Positions 52,564-59,558 of a stretch of 64,000 nucleotides of DNA are shown piece after piece. The position numbers were made by a program, and so were the translations under genes. The DNA is from Lactococcus garvieae (GTDB lineage Bacteria; Bacillota; Bacilli; Lactobacillales; Streptococcaceae), in NCBI RefSeq assembly GCF_016027715.1, contig NZ_CP065691.1, positions 1,025,954 to 1,089,953 on the forward strand, given 5' to 3'. Numbering within the stretch: position 1 is the stretch's first letter; each line of letters starts with the position of its first letter. The notes under the pieces are model-generated. The model ran no database searches. It was not told where the DNA came from and saw only the letters and a program-made list of their open reading frames with translations.

Positions 52564-52735
52564 CTTTTATTCCTTTTCTTATTAAAAAGCAGGTTCATAT
52601 GCAATATGAACCTTTTGTGCTTATACGGTCTATGAAAAATTTTCCAATGACTCGGAATTGTGTAAGTGAGGTAAGTCATCCGAAAATTCTTCACACACCG
52701 TGCAAGACGGATGCCTTATACAATGTGTGTAATAT
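52564..52735 (-). promoter_or_regulatory. Structured intercistronic region between PTS and DUF2264 unit
   Basis: 172 nt without a gene, on the minus-strand transcript. In order: a stem with arms ACACAC / GTGTGT around a long loop; a two-part hairpin ATTTTC-ATGACT / AGTCAT-GAAAAT; and a perfect hairpin AGGTTCATAT / ATATGAACCT (52591-52613, loop GCA) followed by GCTTTTT, which is a good intrinsic terminator or attenuator. The kduD2 start follows within 28 nt. Transcription of the DUF2264 unit may depend on readthrough or on processing here. No strong promoter is seen. Confidence 0.65.
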
Positions 52736-53560
52736 TTATTTTGCTGGTGGTACAGGTAAGCCCAAGATACCGAGTGCGCTGAGGACAATCGTGAAAATTA
52801 AGACCAGCCAGATAACACGTGTCGAGTTCAGTTTCTTTTGGCCCAACATCCAGTAAGTCAACAAAGTGAGCAGAACTGGGATTAAGGCTGGCAAGATACC
52901 ATCTAATGTCGCTTGCATTTCTAGCTTGACACCGTTATTTGTATAAACCAGTGGAGTAGCTACTTTGATAACGGTTGGAATCAAGGCACCAATTACAGTC
53001 ACCCCTAAAACAGTTGCTGCATTAGTAAAAGCAGAGAGTTTATCTTTTAAAGTGGTTACTAACTTAACCCCTTGCTTGTACCCGAGTGGAAGCAAGGCAG
53101 CGCGACCAAAGAGTAAGGCAATATTTGCAGCAATCCAAAGGAGACAGCCAACAGTTGAGCCTTGTTGAGCTAAGGTTCCAGCAACCGAACCAAAAATGGT
53201 TCCCCAAATAACATGGAAAAGTGAATCTCCGACTCCTGCGAGCGATCCCATGAGGGCTGTTTTCAAAGCCGCCACAGTTTCCTTCGCTTTGTAACCTTCT
53301 TTTTCTTCAATGGCTACATCAATCCCCATAATCAAGTTGCCAAAAATAGCATTGGTATTGAAGAATTGGTTATGTGTTTTAGCCATATCTTTGAGTTCTT
53401 TATCGTCTTTATAAAGCTTTTTGAGAACAGGCATGATACCGTAAAGATAACCTGAACTCATCATACGTTCATAGTTCCAGTTGAGCTGACTCCCCAAGAT
53501 ATAACGCCAGCTAATTTTATTTAAATCTTTTTTTGTAACTATTTCTTTATTGTTATTCAT
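52736..53560 (-). CDS. PTS mannose/hexosamine family EIID
   Basis: 274 residues from the ATG at 53560 (GGAGG 10 nt upstream); a frame 25 codons longer lies in eiiC. 'KKDLNKISWRYILGSQLNWNYERMMSSGYLYGIMPVLKKLYKD', 'TNAIFGNLIMGIDVAIEE', 'ALMGSLAGVGDSLFHVIWGTIFGSVAG' are EIID signatures; the C-terminus has membrane segments. Works with EIIC as the channel for amino-sugar or uronate oligosaccharides. Overlaps the EIIC stop by 8 nt. Confidence 0.92.
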   Translation of the reverse strand: MNNNKEIVTKKDLNKISWRYILGSQLNWNYERMMSSGYLYGIMPVLKKLYKDDKELKDMAKTHNQFFNTNAIFGNLIMGIDVAIEEKEGYKAKETVAALKTALMGSLAGVGDSLFHVIWGTIFGSVAGTLAQQGSTVGCLLWIAANIALLFGRAALLPLGYKQGVKLVTTLKDKLSAFTNAATVLGVTVIGALIPTVIKVATPLVYTNNGVKLEMQATLDGILPALIPVLLTLLTYWMLGQKKLNSTRVIWLVLIFTIVLSALGILGLPVPPAK

Positions 53561-54350
53561 CACCGTCAAAGCCTCCTTCAAAGTTTTGGCCATTTGTTGT
53601 GCCTGCCGCAGCTTGTGCAGGTTTTGCGCTGTCACGTTTAAACACCAAGAGTGCTGCGACTACTCCGACAATTGCAATCCCCATCATAGGAACTTGTAAA
53701 TATGCTGCAAGGAAGAAGCCGACCATAAGGTAGGGGATATATTGTTTAGTTGGCAAGTAACGTAGAAGTATCGCTACACCGACCACAGGCAATGTGCCCC
53801 CAGCAACTTGAAGGCCGGTCATCAACCACTCCGGCATTGCATTGGTCAAGGTTGTTACAGCAGCGTCACCCACGATGAGCATGAGTAAAATTGGAATTGC
53901 ACGAGAAAGTCCCCAAAGAAATGAACCTGAGAGAACCAAACGTGGGATACGGCCGTATTGTTCTTTGTCAATGGCTTTGTCTACTCGGTGGAGCAGGAAA
54001 ACATTACAGAAACGTGCCACAACATCGAGTTGGAGCATCAGGAGGGAGACAGGAACAGCTAAACCAATACCATAAGCTGCACCTTTCCCTGAAATAATAG
54101 CAAAAGCTGTACCAAGTACGGCACCTGTGAAATAGTCAGGTACAGAAGCTCCACCAAAGGCTGCAATACCTAAGCGCATAAGCTGGAGGGTACCACCGAC
54201 CATTAAACCAGTTTTCAAATCACCCATGATTAAACCAGAAATCATACCGGCAATGGCGGGCTGAGTTAACGAATTCGAAATCAATGAATCATTGATTGCA
54301 ATAAAAGCAAAAATTGTAATTAAAATGATTTGTAGGACTGTTAAATGCAT
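53553..54350 (-). CDS. PTS mannose/hexosamine family EIIC
   Basis: 265 residues, about seven to eight membrane helices. 'TQPAIAGMISGLIMGDLKTGLMVGGTLQLMRLGIAAFGGASVPDYFTGAVLGTAFAI' is the typical EIIC start of the AgaC type. Starts 2 nt after the EIIAB stop. In the glycosaminoglycan loci of streptococci such a system imports unsaturated disaccharides; the substrate here is inferred from the neighbours. Confidence 0.92.
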   Translation of the reverse strand: MHLTVLQIILITIFAFIAINDSLISNSLTQPAIAGMISGLIMGDLKTGLMVGGTLQLMRLGIAAFGGASVPDYFTGAVLGTAFAIISGKGAAYGIGLAVPVSLLMLQLDVVARFCNVFLLHRVDKAIDKEQYGRIPRLVLSGSFLWGLSRAIPILLMLIVGDAAVTTLTNAMPEWLMTGLQVAGGTLPVVGVAILLRYLPTKQYIPYLMVGFFLAAYLQVPMMGIAIVGVVAALLVFKRDSAKPAQAAAGTTNGQNFEGGFDGDE

Positions 54351-54351
54351 T

Positions 54352-55281
54352 TTATCGTTCTCCTATTTTGTTAAGTTTTTCCATAAAGTCAACGGCTGGC
54401 TCACTTGGGACTAATTGGGCCGTGATTTTAACGCCACCAGCGGCTATTTCTTGGAAGATATTTTCTTCTTCAGGCATGACTTTGATGCTCTTTGTAACTT
54501 CTTTTGAGCCTTCTTTATAGCTCATGTTCCCTACATTGAGACTTTCAAGTTTCCCACCTGCTTGAATAAATTTTAAAACATCGGCAGGCTTTTTAAAGAG
54601 GAGAAAAATCCGTTGTAAGCCATATTTTCCCGCATTAATATTTTCTGCTGCTTGAGCTACTGGGATAACAGAGAGACGCATTGCTGATGGACAAGCCATA
54701 CGTAATGATGATTTCTGCAAGTCGTCTGTGGCTGCTTCATCATTTGCAACAATGATGCGTTGTGTTCCCAAACTTGAGGACCAAATCCCCGCAACTTGTC
54801 CATGAATCAAGCGCTCATCAATGCGCGTATTAACGATTTTTGCTTTACCTTGATACTCCGAATAGTCTTTCAAATTAAGCGTTACTGCTTCTTGGGCCTT
54901 TGCTTCATTCAGCATGTTTTTCGCATTCACAAGCGTTGTTCTGCTAGAAGTAACCAAGTCATCAGCTGAAGCAGTATCGCTCACTGCAGCTTCTAAAACA
55001 AGAGAGAGATTCATTCCAGCGATGATTGAAACATCATCATTATCTGTAAAATGTTTTAACGCCACATTACAAGGTGTTCCTCCAAGTAAATCGGCAATGA
55101 TTAAAGTTTCACCCTCTAATGTCTCCATTTTTTCTAATAGTTCTTGTTCAAACTGGATATTATCACTATCCTCGGGCATACTTACCACGTGCATCTGTTC
55201 TTGCCGTCCGATGATCATCTCGAGGCTTTCTTTCACCCCGGCAGCCATCGAACCATGGCTAATCAATACTATGTTTCTCAT
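54352..55281 (-). CDS. PTS mannose family EIIA-EIIB fusion
   Basis: 309 residues from the ATG at 55281 with AAGGAGT upstream. EIIA domain at about 1-130 with the phospho-His in 'NIVLISHGSMAAGVKESL' (His9) and 'IIADLLGGTPCNVAL'; EIIB at about 150-305 with the phospho-His in 'NTRIDERLIHGQVAGIW'. In related glycosaminoglycan PTS loci EIIA and EIIB are usually separate proteins; the fusion is as in ManX. First gene of the PTS operon. Confidence 0.93.
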   Translation of the reverse strand: MRNIVLISHGSMAAGVKESLEMIIGRQEQMHVVSMPEDSDNIQFEQELLEKMETLEGETLIIADLLGGTPCNVALKHFTDNDDVSIIAGMNLSLVLEAAVSDTASADDLVTSSRTTLVNAKNMLNEAKAQEAVTLNLKDYSEYQGKAKIVNTRIDERLIHGQVAGIWSSSLGTQRIIVANDEAATDDLQKSSLRMACPSAMRLSVIPVAQAAENINAGKYGLQRIFLLFKKPADVLKFIQAGGKLESLNVGNMSYKEGSKEVTKSIKVMPEEENIFQEIAAGGVKITAQLVPSEPAVDFMEKLNKIGER

Positions 55282-55299
55282 TTGACTCCTTATCAATCA

Positions 55300-55471
55300 C
55301 GCAAGCGCTCTTTTATTTAACATGTTATCTTCTTGCATTATCAGTATATAACATATTAAGTAGCTTGTCAAGAGAAAATGTACACGGTTACATATTTTTT
55401 TGTAAAATCCCCGTTAAAGTGCGTTATAAAGCCTTGTATATACAGCTTGCATATTCTAACTTAACATGTTA
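55300..55471. promoter_or_regulatory. PTS / GntR divergent control region with three TAACATRTTA sites
   Basis: Copies of a 10-bp palindrome: TAACATGTTA at 55318-55327, TAACATATTA at 55349-55358, TAACATGTTA at 55462-55471. The first two lie before the PTS operon (minus), the third before the GntR gene (plus). A cre-like CGCAAGCGCTCTTT lies at 55300-55313. The same palindrome recurs at 59.2-59.4 kb in front of GH88 and PL8. Likely operators of the GntR regulator encoded here. Confidence 0.75.
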
Positions 55472-55509
55472 TTATTCTAATATAAGTTATATAGATAGGA
55501 GTATTTCTA

Positions 55510-56217
55510 TTGATTCCAAAGTATGAACAAATCAAGCAAGACTTATTATCTGAAATCAAAAATCATAAATTTATCCCTGGAGATAAATTTTACTCAGAAG
55601 CCGATATTAAACGAAAATATGAAGTAAGTTCCATCACTGCAGTGAAAGCTTTAAATCAATTAACCAGTGCGGGTTACCTCTATCGTGTTCAAGGAAAAGG
55701 AACCTACGTTTCTAAATCAAAAATTTCCCAAAATGTTAAGTTCTCAGATATTGAATTGCATTCTCAAGATCATGAAACAGTCAAGGTTTTGTCAATAAAA
55801 GAGGAAAATGAGTCTACAATCCTAAAAGAACTTGGACTTAGTGCAGACCAAAGTTATTATAAAATCGTTCGGGTACGTTATTTCGATGGCACACCTTTTC
55901 TCTTACACTTTACACACCTCCCCAAAACTTTAGTCAAAGAACCTGTTTCAGCTCATTTGGAAGACTATTCGAGTGTCTATGAGAGAGTGAACAAAGACTT
56001 TGGCATAGATCTTTATTCCATGTCCTCTGTCGAAACAAATGAAATTATTTTTCCGGATGAAAGTGAGCTGTTAAATGCGCTCAACTTAAGTTTCCGGGAA
56101 CCTGTGGTTAAACAAGTCAAACACACTTATCTTGTGGATAAGAGTGTTGCTGAATATATCGTCAGTTACAAACATTGGAAATACTTTAAAACAAAAATAG
56201 AAGTGGATGCCGAATAG
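55510..56217 (+). CDS. GntR-family regulator with UTRA ligand domain
   Basis: 235 residues from a TTG start at 55510 with AGGAGT upstream; the next internal ATG would cut into the helix-turn-helix. N-terminal winged helix 'PKYEQIKQDLLSEIKNHKFIPGDKFYSEADIKRKYEVSSITAVKALNQL', 'GYLYRVQGKGTYVSKSK', then UTRA at about 80-230 ('DQSYYKIVRVRYFDGTPFLLHFTHLPK', 'VVKQVKHTYLVDKSVAEYIVSYK'). HutC/YvoA-type. Probably binds the TAACATRTTA sites before its own gene, the PTS, GH88-GH35 and PL8, with a sugar phosphate or oligosaccharide as ligand. Confidence 0.88.
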   Translation: MIPKYEQIKQDLLSEIKNHKFIPGDKFYSEADIKRKYEVSSITAVKALNQLTSAGYLYRVQGKGTYVSKSKISQNVKFSDIELHSQDHETVKVLSIKEENESTILKELGLSADQSYYKIVRVRYFDGTPFLLHFTHLPKTLVKEPVSAHLEDYSSVYERVNKDFGIDLYSMSSVETNEIIFPDESELLNALNLSFREPVVKQVKHTYLVDKSVAEYIVSYKHWKYFKTKIEVDAE

Positions 56218-56240
56218 CATCGACTTTTACTTCTGTTTTT
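56193..56240. terminator. Bidirectional terminator between gntR and bgaC
   Basis: 12-bp arms AAAAATAGAAGT / ACTTCTGTTTTT (one mismatch) with an inner stem GATGC/GCATC. It overlaps both stop codons and ends both convergent genes. Confidence 0.7.
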
Positions 56241-58032
56241 ATTCTTGTTTTAGTGTATCAAATACCGGTTGGCTTGAAAAATTTAAACTTGTAACTTCTA
56301 CAGCTTCTGTTTCAAACACAAGAACTTCATTCTCTCCTTCGTAAAGGAAGTCCTTAGGACAATACAAACTATACACAGGCCCTTGGTTCCAATAGCGCCC
56401 CAGATTCTTGCCATTCACAATAACTACACCTTTACCATAGTTTGAGCAATCGATAAAAGTATCTGACACCTTGGTCAAGTTGATATTAAAACGATAAAAA
56501 GAAGGGTGATCTGGATTTTTTCCCGCACTAAAGTCAATTCCACTTAACTGTTCTGCAGAAAAATCTAATGGATAATGGGTATAGCCTTGATGAAAATGTA
56601 TATCGTGCATCATACCACCACGGATTCCTTTTCGTTGACTTGGATGATTAAACTTAAAGCCATAGTTGACACGCCCTAAGTTCTCTACTAAACAGTCCAC
56701 TTGAATCTCTTCTTGATTTTCCGCTACATCAAGCAATATTTCTTGACCAATTTCTTCTTGGTATTGTGTGTGCTTGTGTTCACCATCTAGATAGATTTCC
56801 AAGCGATCGCTTGCTTCAATAATCTTTAACTTGGTCTCTTTGCCATAGTTTTTCAAAGCAGTAGAATAAAGCATATAACCATATCCTGTGCCTACTTCTT
56901 CTAAGGTGAGAGGATAAGTTGTGGTTAAAGCCTTCATCATGCTGTCTTTGGTCTTAAACAAAGACACACTCTCTGAAACTTTAAAAGTACCAAGGTTTGC
57001 GACCTCCTTGACACGAGGCTGCGCTTGCCAAACTTCTGGACACACTTCTTTGATTGCCTTTTGAACTGCATAATATTTGGCTGTTGGCTCACCTGCTTCT
57101 GTCAGAAGAGCATCGTAATCATAGCTGGTGATTTGCGGTAGATTTCCCGTATCACGCGCAGAGCATCCATTATAAAAGCCAAAGTTAGTACCACCGTGGA
57201 ACATATAAAGATTAAGCGAACCAATCTCCAGCATAGCTTTAACTTCATCTGCTAAGTCTTGTGGCTCACGTTTAATGATTGGTTCTCCCCAACGATTAAA
57301 CCAGCCATCCCAATATTCCATACACATGAGCGGCCATTTTTTACCGTGTTCTTTCATAAAGTCCGCGAGCACTGCCGCATTTTCTTTGGAACGGCTCCCA
57401 AAGTTTCCTGTGACCAAAACATCATCTTCAATCAAAGAACCCGCATCAAGGGCTGCTTGCCAGGCACCATCTGAAGTAAACAAGGGTACATTAATCCCAT
57501 ATTTTTCCATAAGTGACATCGTTTGGCGAAGATAATCCTTCTCCATTCCATAAGAACCATATTCGTTTTCAACTTGCATCATGATGACAGGACCGCCTGC
57601 AGTGATTTGCAAAGATGATATATAAGGAAGCAAAACCTTAAAGTAGTTTTCAACCTTGGTCATAAATCGTGAATCTGTGGAGCGAAGTCGCATTTCTGGT
57701 CCTTTCAGTAACCAGGCAGGCAGGCCACCAAATTCCCACTCTGCACAGATATAAACAGAAGGTCGTAAAATAACCATGAGTCCTAAACTTTCAGCCAGTT
57801 TGACGAAAGTATGGATATCTTTCATGCCTTCAAAATCAAATACTCCTTCTTCAGGTTCATGAATATTCCAAGGAATATAAGTTTCCACAGTATTTGCACC
57901 CAGTGCTTTCAGGTTATAAAGGCTGTCTTCCCACTGACTTTGGGGGATTCTAAAGTAATGAATAGCACCACTTATTATTTTAACTGGCTGGTTATCCAGC
58001 ATAAATTCTTCTTTTACTTGAAATGTTTTCAC
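56239..58032 (-). CDS. Beta-galactosidase, GH35
   Basis: 597 residues, no signal peptide. TIM barrel with 'DNQPVKIISGAIHYFRIPQSQWEDSLYNLKALGANTVETYIPWNIHEP', the acid/base Glu in 'MMQVENEYGSYG', and the nucleophile Glu in 'MCMEYWDGWFNRWG'; beta-sandwich at about 380-590 with 'YWNQGPVYSLYCP'. Would remove terminal beta-galactose from imported oligosaccharides. A galactosidase in a uronate locus suggests a galactose- or galactosamine-containing substrate. Starts 9 nt after the GH88 gene and has a terminator at its end. Confidence 0.93.
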   Translation of the reverse strand: MKTFQVKEEFMLDNQPVKIISGAIHYFRIPQSQWEDSLYNLKALGANTVETYIPWNIHEPEEGVFDFEGMKDIHTFVKLAESLGLMVILRPSVYICAEWEFGGLPAWLLKGPEMRLRSTDSRFMTKVENYFKVLLPYISSLQITAGGPVIMMQVENEYGSYGMEKDYLRQTMSLMEKYGINVPLFTSDGAWQAALDAGSLIEDDVLVTGNFGSRSKENAAVLADFMKEHGKKWPLMCMEYWDGWFNRWGEPIIKREPQDLADEVKAMLEIGSLNLYMFHGGTNFGFYNGCSARDTGNLPQITSYDYDALLTEAGEPTAKYYAVQKAIKEVCPEVWQAQPRVKEVANLGTFKVSESVSLFKTKDSMMKALTTTYPLTLEEVGTGYGYMLYSTALKNYGKETKLKIIEASDRLEIYLDGEHKHTQYQEEIGQEILLDVAENQEEIQVDCLVENLGRVNYGFKFNHPSQRKGIRGGMMHDIHFHQGYTHYPLDFSAEQLSGIDFSAGKNPDHPSFYRFNINLTKVSDTFIDCSNYGKGVVIVNGKNLGRYWNQGPVYSLYCPKDFLYEGENEVLVFETEAVEVTSLNFSSQPVFDTLKQE

Positions 58033-58041
58033 TACTTCTCC

Positions 58042-59196
58042 TTACCAGTATCGGTTCCAATTGCCATTCGTTAAGCGCATGAGCGCTTCAAAGTAGAAAT
58101 AATCTCCCCAAAGATTAGGTTCATCAATACCTTTACCTTCTGCAAAAGCATATACGCCATGTTGCAGTAAGCCTTCATTCTCTTCTGTTGCCTCTGTGTA
58201 AAGTTCTCCCATCTGATAAACAAGTCCCTTCGCAATACCTTCTGCTTCAGGATAAGCTTTTTGCTGAGCTGCTTCTAAGAAGCCACACGCTGCAATGGCA
58301 GCAGCTGAGCTGTCTTTAGCTGATGGTTCTGTATCCGTATAATCAAAATCCCAATATGGGATAAGATCTTCAGGCAAGTTTTTCAAGAAAACTTCCACCA
58401 CAGAAGGATATACCTCAGGAAAAATAGCGGAATGAACATAGCTTTCATTAAGCGGAATACCTAAAATAGCCCAAGCTTGCCCACGCGCCCAAGTTGATGT
58501 ATCACTATGCCCTTGATGTGTAGCTCCATATGCAGGTTGGCCCGTTTGTACATCAAAATAGTAAGTATGATAAGTACTCGCATTGTCACGGAAAACGGTT
58601 TTGAGTAAAGTCGTATAATGCTTTAGTGCTACTTCTTTATAAATCGTTTTACCCGAAAATTCCGTAGCTGCAAAAAGCAAGGGGAGATTGATGAATGAAT
58701 CAATAATGACACGATATTCTTTAGGGTCTCCATACTTGCCCCATGCTTGAATAAAGTTGCCTTTTTCTTGAAAACGGTGAAGCAAGACATCTGCTGCTTG
58801 AATGAATGTGGCTTGATAAGTCTTATTTCCAGTTAACTTGTAGGCCGCTCCCGCTGACAGACTATATAGAAAGCCAATGTCATGATGGTCTAACACAAAA
58901 TGGTCCTCTAATCTTTTTTGGAAACTTACCATGTTGGCCTCTACCAGATGTAAAAATTTTGAATCTCCTGTATGTTCATAAGCCAAAGCTAACATCCCTG
59001 TCCAAAAGCCATTGGTCCAGTCGTCATTTCCTTTGATACGATATTTCCCATCGGTGGCGCAAGCTGAGGGGAAATCAGTGCCAAAACGTTCCATGTTTCT
59101 TTCAATTTTTGAAATAATTTTCTTTATTTGTCTATCCAGCCAAGCTTGGTCTATATTCTGACCGAGCTGAATTAGTTTTTCTTTATTCGTATTCAT
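58042..59196 (-). CDS. Unsaturated glucuronyl hydrolase, GH88
   Basis: 384 residues, alpha/alpha-barrel, cytosolic. 'FVLDHHDIGFLYSLSAGAAYKLTG' holds the first catalytic Asp; 'VIIDSFINLPLLFAATEFSG' has the second; 'GATHQGHSDTSTWARGQAWAI' is the substrate-binding block. Hydrolyses the 4,5-unsaturated uronic acid left by a lyase, giving DKI for KduI. First gene of the GH88-GH35 unit, with a TAACATGTTA site 23 nt upstream of the start. Key functional link between the PL8 lyase and the kdu/kdg enzymes. Confidence 0.92.
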   Translation of the reverse strand: MNTNKEKLIQLGQNIDQAWLDRQIKKIISKIERNMERFGTDFPSACATDGKYRIKGNDDWTNGFWTGMLALAYEHTGDSKFLHLVEANMVSFQKRLEDHFVLDHHDIGFLYSLSAGAAYKLTGNKTYQATFIQAADVLLHRFQEKGNFIQAWGKYGDPKEYRVIIDSFINLPLLFAATEFSGKTIYKEVALKHYTTLLKTVFRDNASTYHTYYFDVQTGQPAYGATHQGHSDTSTWARGQAWAILGIPLNESYVHSAIFPEVYPSVVEVFLKNLPEDLIPYWDFDYTDTEPSAKDSSAAAIAACGFLEAAQQKAYPEAEGIAKGLVYQMGELYTEATEENEGLLQHGVYAFAEGKGIDEPNLWGDYFYFEALMRLTNGNWNRYW

Positions 59197-59218
59197 AACT
59201 CAACCTTTCTTAATATAT

Positions 59219-59429
59219 TAACATGTTATATTATAACTTTTACTTGAGAAAATAGCAAGAAATTCTTTGTTTAGGAAAATTAGTTTTTAACGTTAGGAAG
59301 AAACTTTATATTATCTCTCTTATTTTATAATTTTGTAACTGGCAATCGACTCAGCAGTAAGCGCTATCTTTTTCATTGACAAAGCTCTTAACATATTATA
59401 TACTAACCCATAGATGAGATAACATGTTA
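59219..59429. promoter_or_regulatory. GH88 / PL8 divergent control region with three TAACATRTTA sites
   Basis: TAACATGTTA at 59219-59228, TAACATATTA at 59389-59398, TAACATGTTA at 59420-59429. A cre-like AGTAAGCGCTATCT (12 of 14 positions) lies at 59356-59369. The first site is in front of GH88 on the minus strand, the other two in front of PL8. The region has no ORF. Confidence 0.75.
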
Positions 59430-59474
59430 AATTATACTACTTAATATAGGAGGATTGAGCTGAAAACATTGGAA

Positions 59475-59522
59475 AGATTTAGGACAACTGCTCTAAATCT
59501 CTTTTAGGTTACCTTAAAAGAG
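59475..59522 (+). promoter_or_regulatory. PL8 leader with two overlapping hairpins
   Basis: Hairpin 1: AGATTTAG / CTAAATCT (59475-59500, 10-nt loop) followed by CTTTT. Hairpin 2: CTCTTTTAGG / CCTTAAAAGAG (59499-59522). They share two bases, so they partly exclude each other. A ribosome site AGGAGG with a three-codon frame (TTG AGC TGA) lies just before at about 59450-59463. The whole looks like a small attenuator. Confidence 0.45.
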
Positions 59523-59558
59523 TATTAGGAAAATGAATAAATGTATGGAGAACATGGA

